DNA of 52,558 nt from the NCBI GenBank assembly GCA_024227975.1, contig JAAETV010000532.1, positions 1 through 52,558 on the forward strand. The letters are read 5' to 3'. The notes below the pieces were generated by a model. That model was not told the origin of the DNA, did not search any database, and worked only from the letters and a program-made list of their open reading frames with translations. Each line of letters begins with the position of its first letter. Positions within the stretch are counted from its first letter, which is position 1. Positions 7,610-16,405 of the stretch are shown in pieces. Both the position numbers and the translations under genes were made by a program. The stretch is from Actinomycetes bacterium. Its GTDB lineage: Bacteria > Actinomycetota > Acidimicrobiia > Acidimicrobiales > SZUA-35.

Positions 7610-10600
7610 CTAGAGCACGACGGCATCTGCTCCGAGCAGTACCCGCAATTCAGGTATCAGCCCGTTGGAGGTGTCGACGCGGTAGCCGTCGGCCAGCTTG
7701 ACCGCAGTGTCGGCACTCAGGTGGATGAACACTGGTGATTCACCACCATGTTCGACCAGCACCATCTTCAGCCGGTCTATGAGTTCGTCTGACAGCTGAT
7801 CGGGTCGGACGTCGAGCCTCAGCGGTGCCGCACCACTGGCCCGGTCGGTGTCGAAGACCTCGATCGACTGGGTCATTAGTTTCGGTTGGTCGTCGCGGTT
7901 GTCGACCCGGGCCCGCACGATCACGATCCGATCATCTTCGAGTAGGTGTCCGTAGTCGGCGAAGTTGCGAGGAAAGACCATGGTCTCGGCCCCATGGGTC
8001 AGATCCTCTAGCACGAACACCGCCATCAGATCACCCTTGCGGGTCCACTTTCGCTGGAGTCCGGTGACAACACCCCCCACGACCACGGACTTGCCCTCCT
8101 CGGCCCCCTCCAGTTCGGCCAACGTGCAGTCGGTCTTGCGCTCCAGGGCCGATTCCAAACCCATCAGAGGATGATCGGATACATAGAGGCCGAGCATCTC
8201 CTTTTCGAAGGCCAACCTCTGCGACTTCTCGAACTCCTGATCGGGAATTGTCTGCCGGTCATCGAAGGCCGCACTGTTGTCATCGGTCTCCTCGAGGGAG
8301 CCGAACAAGGTCATGACTCCCATGTCTCGCTCCCGGCGGGAACTCACGGTCTTGTCGATGATGTCCTCGAAAGCCAGTAGGAGGCCTTGTCGGGGATGAC
8401 CCAGCGAATCGAATGCGCCTGCCTTGATCAGGGACTCGAGCGTCCGTTTGTTCAAGACCTGGTAGTCGACCCGCTCGCAGAAATCGATGAAGCTTTCGTA
8501 GGGTCCGTTGGCTTCCCGCTCGGCGAGCAGGAGCTGCACCAAGCCCTCACCAACGTTGCGAACCGCCGACAGCCCAAAGGGGATGGCGTTGTGCTCTCCC
8601 CCCTCAGGATCGGGGATGGATGCGAAATCGAGCTCGGAGACGTTCACGTCGGGCACCAAGACATTGATGCCCATCTGACGGCACTCGTTGAGGTAGATGG
8701 CGGCCTTGTCGAGGTTGCTCTTGACGCTGGTGAGCAGGCAGGCCAGGTACTCGACGGGATAGTTGGCCTTGAGGAAGGCGGTCTGGTAGCTGACGAAGCC
8801 ATAGCCGTAGGAGTGGCTCTTGTTGAAGGCGTAGTCGGCGAAGGGCTCCATGGTGTCAAACAGCTCTTCGCCAAGCTTGCGGCCGTAGCCCTGCTCTTCG
8901 CAGCCCTCGACGAACCCGGCCCGTTCGGCCTGGATCTTCTCCCTGATCTTCTTGCCCATGGCCTTGCGGAGGTTGTCGGCTTGAGCGAGGTCGTAGCCGG
9001 CGAACTTCTGGGCCAATTGCATCAGTTCTTCCTGGTAGATGCAGAGGTTGTAGGTCCCGCCGAGGATTTCGGCCGCATCAGGGTGGAAGGGGACCGACTC
9101 CTGGCGACCGTTCTTCCGGTCGGCGTAGTCATTGTGCATGTTGGCCGCCATCGGGCCTGGTCGGTAGAGGGCAACAAGAGCGGCGACATCTTCGAACTCG
9201 GTGGGGGCCATCGAGCGCATCAGGGCTCGCATGGGGGCCGACTCCAGCTGAAAGACCCCGATCGAGCGGCCCTCCCTCAGTAGCTCGAACGTCTTGTCAT
9301 CCTCGAGATCGACATTGTCGATATCGACCGTCACTCCGTGCACCGACTCGATCAGTTCCAGGGTGTCAGAGATCACGTCGAGGTTGCGAAGACCGAGGAA
9401 GTCCATCTTCAGCAGGCCGAGGTCTTCGACCCCATGCATCTCGTATTGGGTGACAACCGGGGCTTGTTCGATGTCCTTGCCCGATTCAGGCTTGCGCTGG
9501 ATCGGCAGGTAGGTGGTCAGCGGATCCTTGGTGATCACAACCGCCGCGGCGTGGATGCCATCCTGGCGACGCTGCCCTTCGAGCCCCCTGGCCACCTCCA
9601 CCACCTTGGCCACATCGGAGTCGGTGTCGACCATCCCTCTCAGCTCGGCCGCCGCCTTGTAGCCGTCGGCGTACTTCTCGCTCTCCTCGAAGCAGTACTT
9701 GAGCGGGGTGTCGCGCCCCATGACGAGGGGCGGCATGGCCTTGGCCACCTTGTCGCCGACGACATATGGGTAGCCAAGGACTCGGGCTGCATCTCGGACC
9801 GCGGCTCGGGCCTTGATCTGAGAGAAGGTGACGATCTGGGCCACATGCTCTCGCCCATAGCGCTCGGCTGCGTAGCGGATCATCTCATCCCGGTAGCGGG
9901 AATCGAAGTCCATGTCGATGTCAGGCATCGAGATACGAGACGGGTTCAGGAAGCGCTCGAACAGGAGATCGTATTCGATGGGATCGAGGTCGGTGATCCA
10001 GAGGCAGTAGGCAACGGCGCACCCGGCGGCCGAGCCTCGACCCGGGCCGACCCGGATATTGGCGTCGCGGGCATGGCGGATCAGATCCCAAGTGATGAGG
10101 AAGTAGGAGCTGAACCCCATGCTCTTGATCACGTCGAGCTCATAGACGAGGCGCTCGGTGATGGCGTCGGTGATACTGCTCCCCCAGCGCATCTTGGCCC
10201 CCTCCATCGTCAGGTGGAGGAGGTATTCATCTGCCCCCTCGAAGCCTTCGGGAATGGGGAAGTCTGGAAGTAGCGGCTTGCCGAACTCGATCTCGACGTC
10301 GGCTCGCTCGGCGATCCACAAGGTGTTGTCGCACGCCTCGGGTAGCTCGGCCCACTGGGCCCGCATCTCTTGCGCCGTCTTCAGGTAGTGCTGATCGCCG
10401 TGGAATTTGAATCGGTCGGGGTCGCTCATCAGCGACCCCGTCTGGACGCACAACAGGGCGTCGTGGGCGATGTGATCTTGACGCTCGGTGTAGTGAGAAT
10501 CGTTGGTGACGACCAGGGGCGCCCCGATCTTGCGGGCAATCTCGATCAGCTTGGGGTTTGTTTCGAGCTGAGCCGTGATGCCATGGTCCTGGAGCTCGAC

Positions 10601-11158
10601 GAAGAGATTGTCCTTGCCGAAGATGTCCTGAAGGCGAGCGGCCTTCTCCAGCGCCGCCTGCTCATTGCCGTTCATCAGGGACTGGAGGACGTGGCCACCA
10701 AGACAGCCAGTCGTGACCATGACCCCTTCGGCATGCTCGGACAAGACATCCCAGTCGACCCGGGGCTTGTAGTAGTAGCCCTCCATGAAGGCTCGAGAGG
10801 CAAGCTGGATCAGGTTCTTGTAGCCGGTGTTGTTCTCGGCCAGGGCGGTCAGATGGTAGTAGAGCTTCTTGCCCCCGTCGGTGGTGCCGCCCGAGTCGTC
10901 CATCTTGCCTCGGCGACTCGGACGCTCGAACCGGGAGTCATCGGCCTGGTACAGCTCAGTGCCGATGACCGGGTTGACACCCTGGTCCTTGCAGGCCCGG
11001 TAGAAGTCCAGGACCCCGTACATGTTGCCGTGATCTGTGATCCCAAGGGCTGGCATCCCGTCGACGGCGGCCTTGGCCACCAGCTCATCGAGACGGGAGG
11101 CTCCGTCGAGCATCGAATACTCGGTATGGACATGTAGGTGGGTGAACGACGACCCCAC
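7610..11158 (-). CDS. dnaE: DNA polymerase III alpha subunit
   Basis: 1182 residues, the usual DnaE1 length. GTG 11158 is chosen because AGGAG lies 7 nt upstream and the protein then begins directly at the PHP domain, with HLHVHTEYS at residues 7-15. The upstream frame to 11236 is spurious. PDIDMDF (412-418) and the Asp of MDFLGL (586) are the catalytic aspartates of the C-family polymerase active site. Near the C-terminus, VMTLFG matches a clamp-binding motif, and an OB-fold follows. The HxH pair and other PHP metal-ligand-like residues are present, so proofreading by the PHP domain is possible, as shown for the mycobacterial enzyme. This is the replicative polymerase catalytic subunit. It is preceded by DnaA-box-like sites. 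Confidence 0.96.
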   Translation of the reverse strand: MGSSFTHLHVHTEYSMLDGASRLDELVAKAAVDGMPALGITDHGNMYGVLDFYRACKDQGVNPVIGTELYQADDSRFERPSRRGKMDDSGGTTDGGKKLYYHLTALAENNTGYKNLIQLASRAFMEGYYYKPRVDWDVLSEHAEGVMVTTGCLGGHVLQSLMNGNEQAALEKAARLQDIFGKDNLFVELQDHGITAQLETNPKLIEIARKIGAPLVVTNDSHYTERQDHIAHDALLCVQTGSLMSDPDRFKFHGDQHYLKTAQEMRAQWAELPEACDNTLWIAERADVEIEFGKPLLPDFPIPEGFEGADEYLLHLTMEGAKMRWGSSITDAITERLVYELDVIKSMGFSSYFLITWDLIRHARDANIRVGPGRGSAAGCAVAYCLWITDLDPIEYDLLFERFLNPSRISMPDIDMDFDSRYRDEMIRYAAERYGREHVAQIVTFSQIKARAAVRDAARVLGYPYVVGDKVAKAMPPLVMGRDTPLKYCFEESEKYADGYKAAAELRGMVDTDSDVAKVVEVARGLEGQRRQDGIHAAAVVITKDPLTTYLPIQRKPESGKDIEQAPVVTQYEMHGVEDLGLLKMDFLGLRNLDVISDTLELIESVHGVTVDIDNVDLEDDKTFELLREGRSIGVFQLESAPMRALMRSMAPTEFEDVAALVALYRPGPMAANMHNDYADRKNGRQESVPFHPDAAEILGGTYNLCIYQEELMQLAQKFAGYDLAQADNLRKAMGKKIREKIQAERAGFVEGCEEQGYGRKLGEELFDTMEPFADYAFNKSHSYGYGFVSYQTAFLKANYPVEYLACLLTSVKSNLDKAAIYLNECRQMGINVLVPDVNVSELDFASIPDPEGGEHNAIPFGLSAVRNVGEGLVQLLLAEREANGPYESFIDFCERVDYQVLNKRTLESLIKAGAFDSLGHPRQGLLLAFEDIIDKTVSSRRERDMGVMTLFGSLEETDDNSAAFDDRQTIPDQEFEKSQRLAFEKEMLGLYVSDHPLMGLESALERKTDCTLAELEGAEEGKSVVVGGVVTGLQRKWTRKGDLMAVFVLEDLTHGAETMVFPRNFADYGHLLEDDRIVIVRARVDNRDDQPKLMTQSIEVFDTDRASGAAPLRLDVRPDQLSDELIDRLKMVLVEHGGESPVFIHLSADTAVKLADGYRVDTSNGLIPELRVLLGADAVVL

Positions 11159-11202
11159 AGAAGCTCTCCTCTTCGCCGGATCGGCGCAGGAAGATCCCCA
11201 GC

Positions 11203-11254
11203 CCATCCACAGATGCCACCCACAACCTGTGGACAAATCACAAGGTTGTGATTT
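11203..11254. promoter_or_regulatory. DnaA-box-like sites and 20-bp palindrome upstream of dnaE
   Basis: The 176-bp region before dnaE holds TTGTCCACA on the minus strand (11228-11236), identical to the actinobacterial DnaA box, and CCATCCACA on the plus strand (11203-11211), which fits the relaxed Streptomyces consensus. Overlapping the first by two bases is the 20-bp palindrome formed by AAATCACAA (11235-11243), GG and TTGTGATTT (11246-11254). They lie 45-97 bp upstream of the dnaE GTG, close to where its promoter should be. Control of dnaE by DnaA plus a second factor is inferred, not shown. Confidence 0.5.
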
Positions 11255-11334
11255 CGAGAACTCATCCTAGCGGCTCGCAGCGCCCCTCGCAGGGAGCGGG
11301 CCCCATCCCCGAACTCGCTCGGTTGCCCCAAACC

Positions 11335-11991
11335 CTATGAAACGGGTGAGTCGAACTTCTCCAGGAACTCGGCCATGGCCCAGCCCCAACCGATCACGTA
11401 CTCCCCGCCCGCGCTATCACAGTCATCGAGGATCTCAGCCCCGTCGAGCTTCTTGATCGACTCGTGGTCAAAGACCAGGTGCTCCCCATCACCGAGGGCG
11501 ATCATGGTCCGATCGTTGAAATCGACGGCCCCGAAGCGCTTCGATAGCCGACGCCCCCACGCACGTTCCTCCCCGTTTGCCCTCGTCTCGGGCCAGGGAC
11601 GCACGTCTTGAAGCTCGGCCAGGGCCTCGAGGGGCCCTGGAGTGACGAGGCGGGTAGCCACAATCACGTCTTCGTCAGGGAATGCCATCAGCGCCTTGTG
11701 ATAGGCCGCACACATCAGCGCCTTCAGGATCGTGCCCCGCTGGCGGTTCTTGGCTACCGCCGCAACCCCGATGACCAGGGCCGGCGTTCCCCCTATTCGT
11801 TCCAGGGTGGTGAACATGAACCCCCGCAGGTGTTCCTTGTCGAAGGCCTGACTGGCCAGTACCCAATCCTCGGCTTGCTTGCTCAACGGGCCGGTCTCCC
11901 AGCCAAGACTCTCGGCCGACAGGTCGGCCATTGCGGCGAAGTCACTGTCGCTGAGAGCTGTGCAGTCGGTGGTTTGAACTTCGATCGCCAC
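11335..11991 (-). CDS. Hypothetical protein with GNAT-like features
   Basis: 218 residues from GTG 11991, which has GGGGGA nine nt upstream; a TTG at 12030 would add 13 residues. The central part (VIGVAAVAKNRQRGTILKAL) resembles the acetyl-CoA pyrophosphate-binding strand-loop-helix of GNAT acetyltransferases, and the preceding region has a GNAT-like mix of strands. The C-terminal half has no recognisable domain and ends in a Trp-rich acidic segment. It lies 176 bp upstream of dnaE and downstream of bpa on the same strand. I cannot assign a substrate and do not recognise the family with certainty. Confidence 0.7.
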   Translation of the reverse strand: MAIEVQTTDCTALSDSDFAAMADLSAESLGWETGPLSKQAEDWVLASQAFDKEHLRGFMFTTLERIGGTPALVIGVAAVAKNRQRGTILKALMCAAYHKALMAFPDEDVIVATRLVTPGPLEALAELQDVRPWPETRANGEERAWGRRLSKRFGAVDFNDRTMIALGDGEHLVFDHESIKKLDGAEILDDCDSAGGEYVIGWGWAMAEFLEKFDSPVS

Positions 11992-12123
11992 GCTCGTCAA
12001 TCCCCCTTGATTCCTCAATCCCAGCATCAATTGTCACCGGGTCGAGCCTCCGGCGCAACTCGACTGTCGATCTCTGTCCACGGGGGCCTCTTCAGAGGGG
12101 CCAGGTTGCCGCCCTCACCCCTT

Positions 12124-12615
12124 CTACAAATAGACACCACCCGATTGGCTGCCCGGAGGAGGTCCCTGCCCCGGGGGCAGAGCCTGGGATCGCTGCATCA
12201 TCTCCAGCTGCTGGCGGGCCGCAGTCTGTTGGGCGAACAAGGTGGCCTGGATTCCGTGGAAGAGGCCCTCCAACCAGCCAACCAGTTGAGCCTGAGCAAT
12301 GCGGAGCTCAGCCTCAGATGGGACCGCATCATCGTCGAAGGGGAGGGCGAGTCGGGCCAACTCATCCCTCAAATCCGACGACAGGGCCTCCGAGAGCTCA
12401 TCGACTGATGTCTCGTAGATCTCACGCAGCCGATGACGACCTGGTTCGTCGAGGTCAGTGGACCTGACCTCCTCGAGCAGCTGCTTGATCATGGTCCCGA
12501 TGCGCATGACCTTCGCTGGCTCGGACACCGTCATCTCGTCATTGTCGGTCTCCGGGGTCTCCGGGGTCTCGGGGGTATCGACGATTTCCGGGGTCTCAGG
12601 CTGATGGTCACTCAT
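12124..12615 (-). CDS. bpa: Bacterial proteasome activator
   Basis: 163 residues from ATG 12615. The core matches Bpa of Mycobacterium tuberculosis (Rv3780) very closely: AKVMRIGTMIKQLLEEVR, then LPFDDDAVPSEAELRIAQAQ and QLVGWLEGLFHGIQ, followed by a Gln-rich helix. The C-terminus is GVYL, and VYL fits the HbYX pattern that docks into the 20S proteasome alpha ring and opens its gate. The N-terminus is acidic with repeated PETPET units and is probably disordered. Bpa forms a ring that feeds unfolded proteins to the core without ATP. Its presence implies that the organism carries 20S proteasome genes elsewhere; none are in this window. Confidence 0.94.
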   Translation of the reverse strand: MSDHQPETPEIVDTPETPETPETDNDEMTVSEPAKVMRIGTMIKQLLEEVRSTDLDEPGRHRLREIYETSVDELSEALSSDLRDELARLALPFDDDAVPSEAELRIAQAQLVGWLEGLFHGIQATLFAQQTAARQQLEMMQRSQALPPGQGPPPGSQSGGVYL

Positions 12616-12670
12616 GGCAACAGTTTTAGCCGGATTCCGACGCCGCTGGCGGCCTGAAGAGCCATCAGCT

Positions 12671-13765
12671 CTATACCGACGCAATCAGGCAGGGAACCAG
12701 CATCTCAGCCGAAGTCAGCGATCCGTGGCGACCGATGAGCTGAAACGGGCCCCCGTCGGCGGGGTCGTCGAAGGCGTGGGGGCCAATGGGCAACAGTGCG
12801 ACGTCACCGAGACGAGAACGCACATCCTCGCCCAGTGTGTGACCAAACCAGTGCTCGTCAGCCATCTGCTCGATGCCGACGACCCAGGAGTCGATCCCGT
12901 GGTATGTAGTGGCGGCTTCATAGAGGGACTCGATCCGACCCGGCTCGGCGTGCAACCATCGGAATCGACCTTCACCCGATAGGCCGGCGGTATGGGCCAG
13001 TACCTCCTCGGCGATCTGGACCAGACCGCCACCACAATCGACCTGACCATGGTCGGCGGTGACCAGGACAGTGGTCCCGGTGGGGACGGCGCTGACCACA
13101 TCGGCTACGAGGCGATCGACATAGGCGACTTCGGCGTCGTAGACCGAGCCCAAGCCATACTCGTGGGCTACCTTGTCGACACCGTCGTAGTAGGCGTAGA
13201 CCAATGGCTCTCCCTCGCGGATCTGGCGGGCGATCTCGTGCACCATCGTCGCCGAGGTGCGGTAGCCGACGAAGCGACCTCCCCGCAGGTGAGCTTCGGA
13301 GAACCCCGATCGGGTGAACTCGGCCCTTGTTACGAGAGGTACCACCTCGCCCATGAACGGTCTTATGGGTTGGAGCACGGTGGGGGGGATGATGGCCCTG
13401 GCATCCGGATTGGCCCCGGTTCCCCAACGGAGGCAGTTGAGGACGTCGTCATCGACCCTCATGCGATAGCCGACGAGTCCGTGCTCGGAGGGTGTGAGCC
13501 CGGTGGTGATCGAGGTGAGGGCGGTAGCTGTCGTCGATGGGGCGGTGGTGGTGATCGGCCCACCAACCATGGCACTCAGTGTCGGGGTCAGCTCGGGCCT
13601 GGCCTTCATCTGCTCCCAACCAAGGCCGTCGAGAACGAGCAGTACCCGCGGCCCCGAGGTCGGGTAGGCGACGGGCAGGGGGCTATCGCCACCGATCCCG
13701 AGGAACGCGGGCAAGAGGTCAGTGATGCAGCCGTGACCGAAAGTTGGGAGGGTGGGGGGTTCCAT
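12671..13765 (-). CDS. Nucleotide pyrophosphatase/phosphodiesterase-like (alkaline phosphatase superfamily)
   Basis: 364 residues. LLVLDGLGW (metal ligand Asp46) opens the fold. APSTTATALTS (75-85) carries the likely nucleophile Thr, followed by the family's TGLTPSEHGLVGY. YYDGVDKVAHEYG supplies further metal ligands, TADHGQ a later Asp-His pair, and GRHGSLT the final His. This is the type I phosphodiesterase/nucleotide pyrophosphatase pattern. No signal peptide or membrane segment is visible, so it probably acts in the cytoplasm on a nucleotide or phosphonate-type substrate that cannot be named. It lies 55 bp upstream of bpa and diverges from the rrf2 gene. Confidence 0.87.
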   Translation of the reverse strand: MEPPTLPTFGHGCITDLLPAFLGIGGDSPLPVAYPTSGPRVLLVLDGLGWEQMKARPELTPTLSAMVGGPITTTAPSTTATALTSITTGLTPSEHGLVGYRMRVDDDVLNCLRWGTGANPDARAIIPPTVLQPIRPFMGEVVPLVTRAEFTRSGFSEAHLRGGRFVGYRTSATMVHEIARQIREGEPLVYAYYDGVDKVAHEYGLGSVYDAEVAYVDRLVADVVSAVPTGTTVLVTADHGQVDCGGGLVQIAEEVLAHTAGLSGEGRFRWLHAEPGRIESLYEAATTYHGIDSWVVGIEQMADEHWFGHTLGEDVRSRLGDVALLPIGPHAFDDPADGGPFQLIGRHGSLTSAEMLVPCLIASV

Positions 13766-13846
13766 TGGAGCGTGACAATCCTAGTGTCGTAGCACCGTGA
13801 TCAGGTCACAATCGGCCCGCTCGGGTGCCACCTAAGTGACGACGGC

Positions 13847-13852
13847 TACCCT
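13847..13852 (+). promoter_or_regulatory. Candidate -10 box for leaderless rrf2 gene
   Basis: TACCCT (TAnnnT pattern) ends 7 nt before GTG 13860, and no Shine-Dalgarno precedes the start. This spacing would put the transcription start at the start codon. No clear -35 hexamer is visible. Confidence 0.4.
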
Positions 13853-13859
13853 TCACCCT

Positions 13860-14303
13860 GTGAAGGTCTCGACCCGAGGTGACTACGCCAGCCGTGCATT
13901 ACTATCGCTGGCGCTGCACACCGAGGGAGGCGGTCCGACGACAGTTCGAGACATCGCCGAGCGTACCGGACTGCCCCAGCCCTACCTAGAACAGATTCTG
14001 TTGGCCCTGAAAGGGGCTGGTCTGGTTCGCTCCAAGCGAGGGGTGGGGGGCGGCTACGTCCTGGCCCGCCCCCCAGGCGAGATCAACCTGGCCGAGATCA
14101 TCCGGGCCGTCGATGGCCCCATTGCCCTCGGTGACTTCGGTCAACCCCACACCGACGGTGCCTGTGATCATGAGGGCCAGTGTGTGCTCTTGTCGATCTG
14201 GCACACCGTTGGTGCCGAAATCAGGCGTCAGCTGGAAGGCTGGACGCTGGCTGATGTGACGGCGATGGCCGGCGGTGACCGACCATGGCCCGAGCCGATC
14301 TGA
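13860..14303 (+). CDS. Rrf2 family transcriptional regulator
   Basis: 147 residues from GTG 13860, giving the family's usual start (KVSTRGDYASRALL). GTG 13836 would add eight residues. The winged helix-turn-helix covers about residues 1-80, with PYLEQILLALKGAGLVRSKRG as recognition helix and wing. The cluster-binding region has Cys102 and Cys108 spaced as in IscR and NsrR, but the third position is Trp114. So it either binds a cluster with other ligands, as in RsrR, or none. It is 3 bp upstream of a nitroreductase gene and probably controls it together with itself. Confidence 0.9.
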   Translation: MKVSTRGDYASRALLSLALHTEGGGPTTVRDIAERTGLPQPYLEQILLALKGAGLVRSKRGVGGGYVLARPPGEINLAEIIRAVDGPIALGDFGQPHTDGACDHEGQCVLLSIWHTVGAEIRRQLEGWTLADVTAMAGGDRPWPEPI

Positions 14304-14306
14304 GCG

Positions 14307-14948
14307 ATGGAGCTCGTGACGGCGTTGACCAGACGCCGTATGGTCAGGGCGTTCGAGCCAACCCCACTGCCTTCAGATGAGCTCGACGATGTGCTCGATC
14401 AGGCTCGACGAGCTCCGTCGGCTGGAAACACTCAGGCCATCGGTTTCGTCGTCCTGGACAGCCCCGATGCGACAGCGCTCTACTGGGACACCACCCTTCC
14501 CGGCGAGCGGCGGACCGGGTTCCGTTGGCAGGGCCTGCTCGACGCACCGGCCCTGGTGTTGGTGACGGTCGAGCCCGAAGCCTACGTGGCTCGCTACGGG
14601 GAGCGGGACAAGGCGGCGACAGGACTCGGAGCTTCAGAGGAAGCTTGGGTCGTTCCCTATTGGTGGGTCGATGCCGGAGCTGTCGTCCAGAACCTCCTCC
14701 TACTGGCCGTTGACCGCGCCTGGGGGGCGTGCCTCTTCGGCCCCTTCGACCATGAGCCAGCATTGCGACAGGCGCTCGGTGTCGGTGAAAGCACTCGGCT
14801 GGTCGCCACCGTCGCTCTCGGCCTGGCCTTGCCGGACGAACCAGGCCGTTCGGTCGATAGGGCCCGCCCCGCCCTGTCCGATGTCATCACACGGCCGCTT
14901 GCAGGACGCCGAGGGGCTGGGCCAGCTCCTGGGGAAGAGGCGAGGTGA
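14307..14948 (+). CDS. Nitroreductase family protein
   Basis: 213 residues. The start (LTRRRMVRAFEPTPLP) is the FMN-binding RRS/T-R region of nitroreductases. RRAPSAGNTQ is the second flavin contact, and DAGAVVQNLLLLAVDRAWGACLFGPF is the conserved C-terminal FMN-phosphate segment. These are NAD(P)H-dependent flavin oxidoreductases; the physiological substrate is not evident, and F420-linked relatives exist in actinobacteria. It lies 3 bp after the Rrf2 gene, probably co-transcribed. Its 3' end overlaps the convergent rluD-type gene by 62 bp (14887-14948). Confidence 0.9.
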   Translation: MELVTALTRRRMVRAFEPTPLPSDELDDVLDQARRAPSAGNTQAIGFVVLDSPDATALYWDTTLPGERRTGFRWQGLLDAPALVLVTVEPEAYVARYGERDKAATGLGASEEAWVVPYWWVDAGAVVQNLLLLAVDRAWGACLFGPFDHEPALRQALGVGESTRLVATVALGLALPDEPGRSVDRARPALSDVITRPLAGRRGAGPAPGEEAR

Positions 14949-15864
14949 AACGGAGCCGTTGACCGCTGACGGGGTGATCGAATCCGAGCGTCTCGGCGTG
15001 GAGGAAAGGGCGGCTGAGAGAGGCCAGGGCCTCGGGATGGGCCACAGCCCCGTCATAGTCGACGTCGCCCGCCACCGGGTGGCCGATGGCCAGCAGGTGG
15101 GCCCGGATCTGATGGGTCCGCCCTGTTTCCAGTCGGCAGTTGATGAGGGTGAACCGGGCCTGGCTGGCGATATCGGTGGATGAGGTGGGAGCGGTGTCAA
15201 CCACGAAGCGCTCGATGACCTCATAGAAGGTGCGTGCCTCGAGCCCATCAGCCACAACGGCCCGCTTGGTCGCATCACGAGGTGAGCGGCCGAGGGGGGC
15301 GTCGATCAGGCCTCGCTCGGACTCCATGTTGCCGATGACAAGGGACAGATATCGGCGCTCGACGCTACGCCGCCTGAGCTGGTCAACCAGGTGCTCATAG
15401 GCCATCTCGGTCCTGGCCACGACGAGAAGACCACTAGTCCCACGGTCGAGCCGGTGGACGATGCCAGGCCGCTCGGTCTGGCCGACCGGGCGCAGATCCG
15501 GGAAGCGGCTGAGGAGGCCATTGACCAGGGTCGATCCTCCAACCCCAGATCCGGGGTGAACCACAAGGCCCGGCGGCTTGTAGACGACGATGACCTCGCT
15601 ATCGACATGAATGATGTCGAATGCGACTGAGTCGTCGGCCTCCAGATGGATCTCTTCGCGCTCGAATTGGAAACTCAGCTCCTGACCAAGTTGGAGCTTG
15701 ACCGATGGCTTGTCGACCGGAGCCCCGTCGACCAAGACGTCACCAGCGGCCACCAAGGCGGCCGCTTGGCGCCGGCTGACGTTGCCAGCGAGGGCAACCA
15801 CCCTATCGACGCGCTGGCCAGCGAGTGCCTCTGGCACCAGCTCACGGTAGATCTCTTCAGCCAC
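14887..15864 (-). CDS. rluD: RluA/RluD family 23S rRNA pseudouridine synthase
   Basis: 325 residues. An N-terminal S4 RNA-binding domain (about 16-70; RRQAAALVAAGDVLVDG) is followed by the RluA catalytic domain. HRLDRGTSGLLV contains the catalytic Asp140, and KPPGLVVHPG and LETGRTHQIRAHL are family blocks. It isomerises uridines in RNA, probably in 23S rRNA. The exact sites are inferred from the RluD-like architecture. The start overlaps the lspA stop by 8 bp, so it is in the dksA-like - lspA - rluD operon, an order also found in other actinobacteria. Confidence 0.93.
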   Translation of the reverse strand: MAEEIYRELVPEALAGQRVDRVVALAGNVSRRQAAALVAAGDVLVDGAPVDKPSVKLQLGQELSFQFEREEIHLEADDSVAFDIIHVDSEVIVVYKPPGLVVHPGSGVGGSTLVNGLLSRFPDLRPVGQTERPGIVHRLDRGTSGLLVVARTEMAYEHLVDQLRRRSVERRYLSLVIGNMESERGLIDAPLGRSPRDATKRAVVADGLEARTFYEVIERFVVDTAPTSSTDIASQARFTLINCRLETGRTHQIRAHLLAIGHPVAGDVDYDGAVAHPEALASLSRPFLHAETLGFDHPVSGQRLRFTSPLPQELAQPLGVLQAAV

Positions 15865-16405
15865 CTTCGACGTCGGCTTCGAGGAAGGAGTACACGATCA
15901 GAGCGATGACCCCGACCACGACTGCTGAATCGGCCACATTGAAAACAGGCCACCATTGGACATCGATGAAATCGATCACGGCTCCCGAGAGGAGGCCGTC
16001 GTCGGCCCTCACGATCCGATCGATGAGATTGCCAATGGCTCCCCCCGCAATCAGCCCCAACAGAACCTGGCCCAAGGCATCATTGCGCTTGCGAGCCAGG
16101 TTGAACAACACCACGCTCATCAGTAGGGCAACGAGCCCGAAGACCGGGCCCAACTGGGGCCCGGTACTGAACGCAGCTCCCTGATTGTGGACGAGATGGA
16201 ATCGGAGTCCAAGTACGAGATCGATGCACTCGTCTCCTCCCGGGAGACACGGGCCCGCCGTGAGCCGATTGTCGGCCCACACCTTCGTCGCCTGGTCGAT
16301 GACGATTACCAGCACCGCCGGCAAAGCGAACCGCCGCCAGAGGCCGGTTCCCCCCGTCGACTCAGGAGGTGGACTCAGAACATCGACGTCTTGTGCTGCA
16401 CACAA
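15857..16405 (-). CDS. lspA: Lipoprotein signal peptidase (signal peptidase II)
   Basis: 182 residues. TTG 16405 is favoured because GGAGG sits 7 nt upstream and no ATG/GTG start lies before the first membrane helix. Four membrane segments are visible. Catalytic aspartates are Asp129 in GNLIDRI and Asp159 in FNVADSAV, and VHNQGAAF (72-79) is the conserved Asn-Gly-Ala block. It cleaves signal peptides of diacylglyceryl-modified prolipoproteins in the membrane. The gene starts inside the 3' end of the dksA-like gene (31-bp overlap) and overlaps rluD by 8 bp. Confidence 0.94.
   Translation of the reverse strand: MCAAQDVDVLSPPPESTGGTGLWRRFALPAVLVIVIDQATKVWADNRLTAGPCLPGGDECIDLVLGLRFHLVHNQGAAFSTGPQLGPVFGLVALLMSVVLFNLARKRNDALGQVLLGLIAGGAIGNLIDRIVRADDGLLSGAVIDFIDVQWWPVFNVADSAVVVGVIALIVYSFLEADVEGG

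Noticed and set aside
10370..11137. 255-codon plus-strand frame opposite dnaE
   Set aside because: Shadow of the dnaE coding sequence, without start context or family resemblance.
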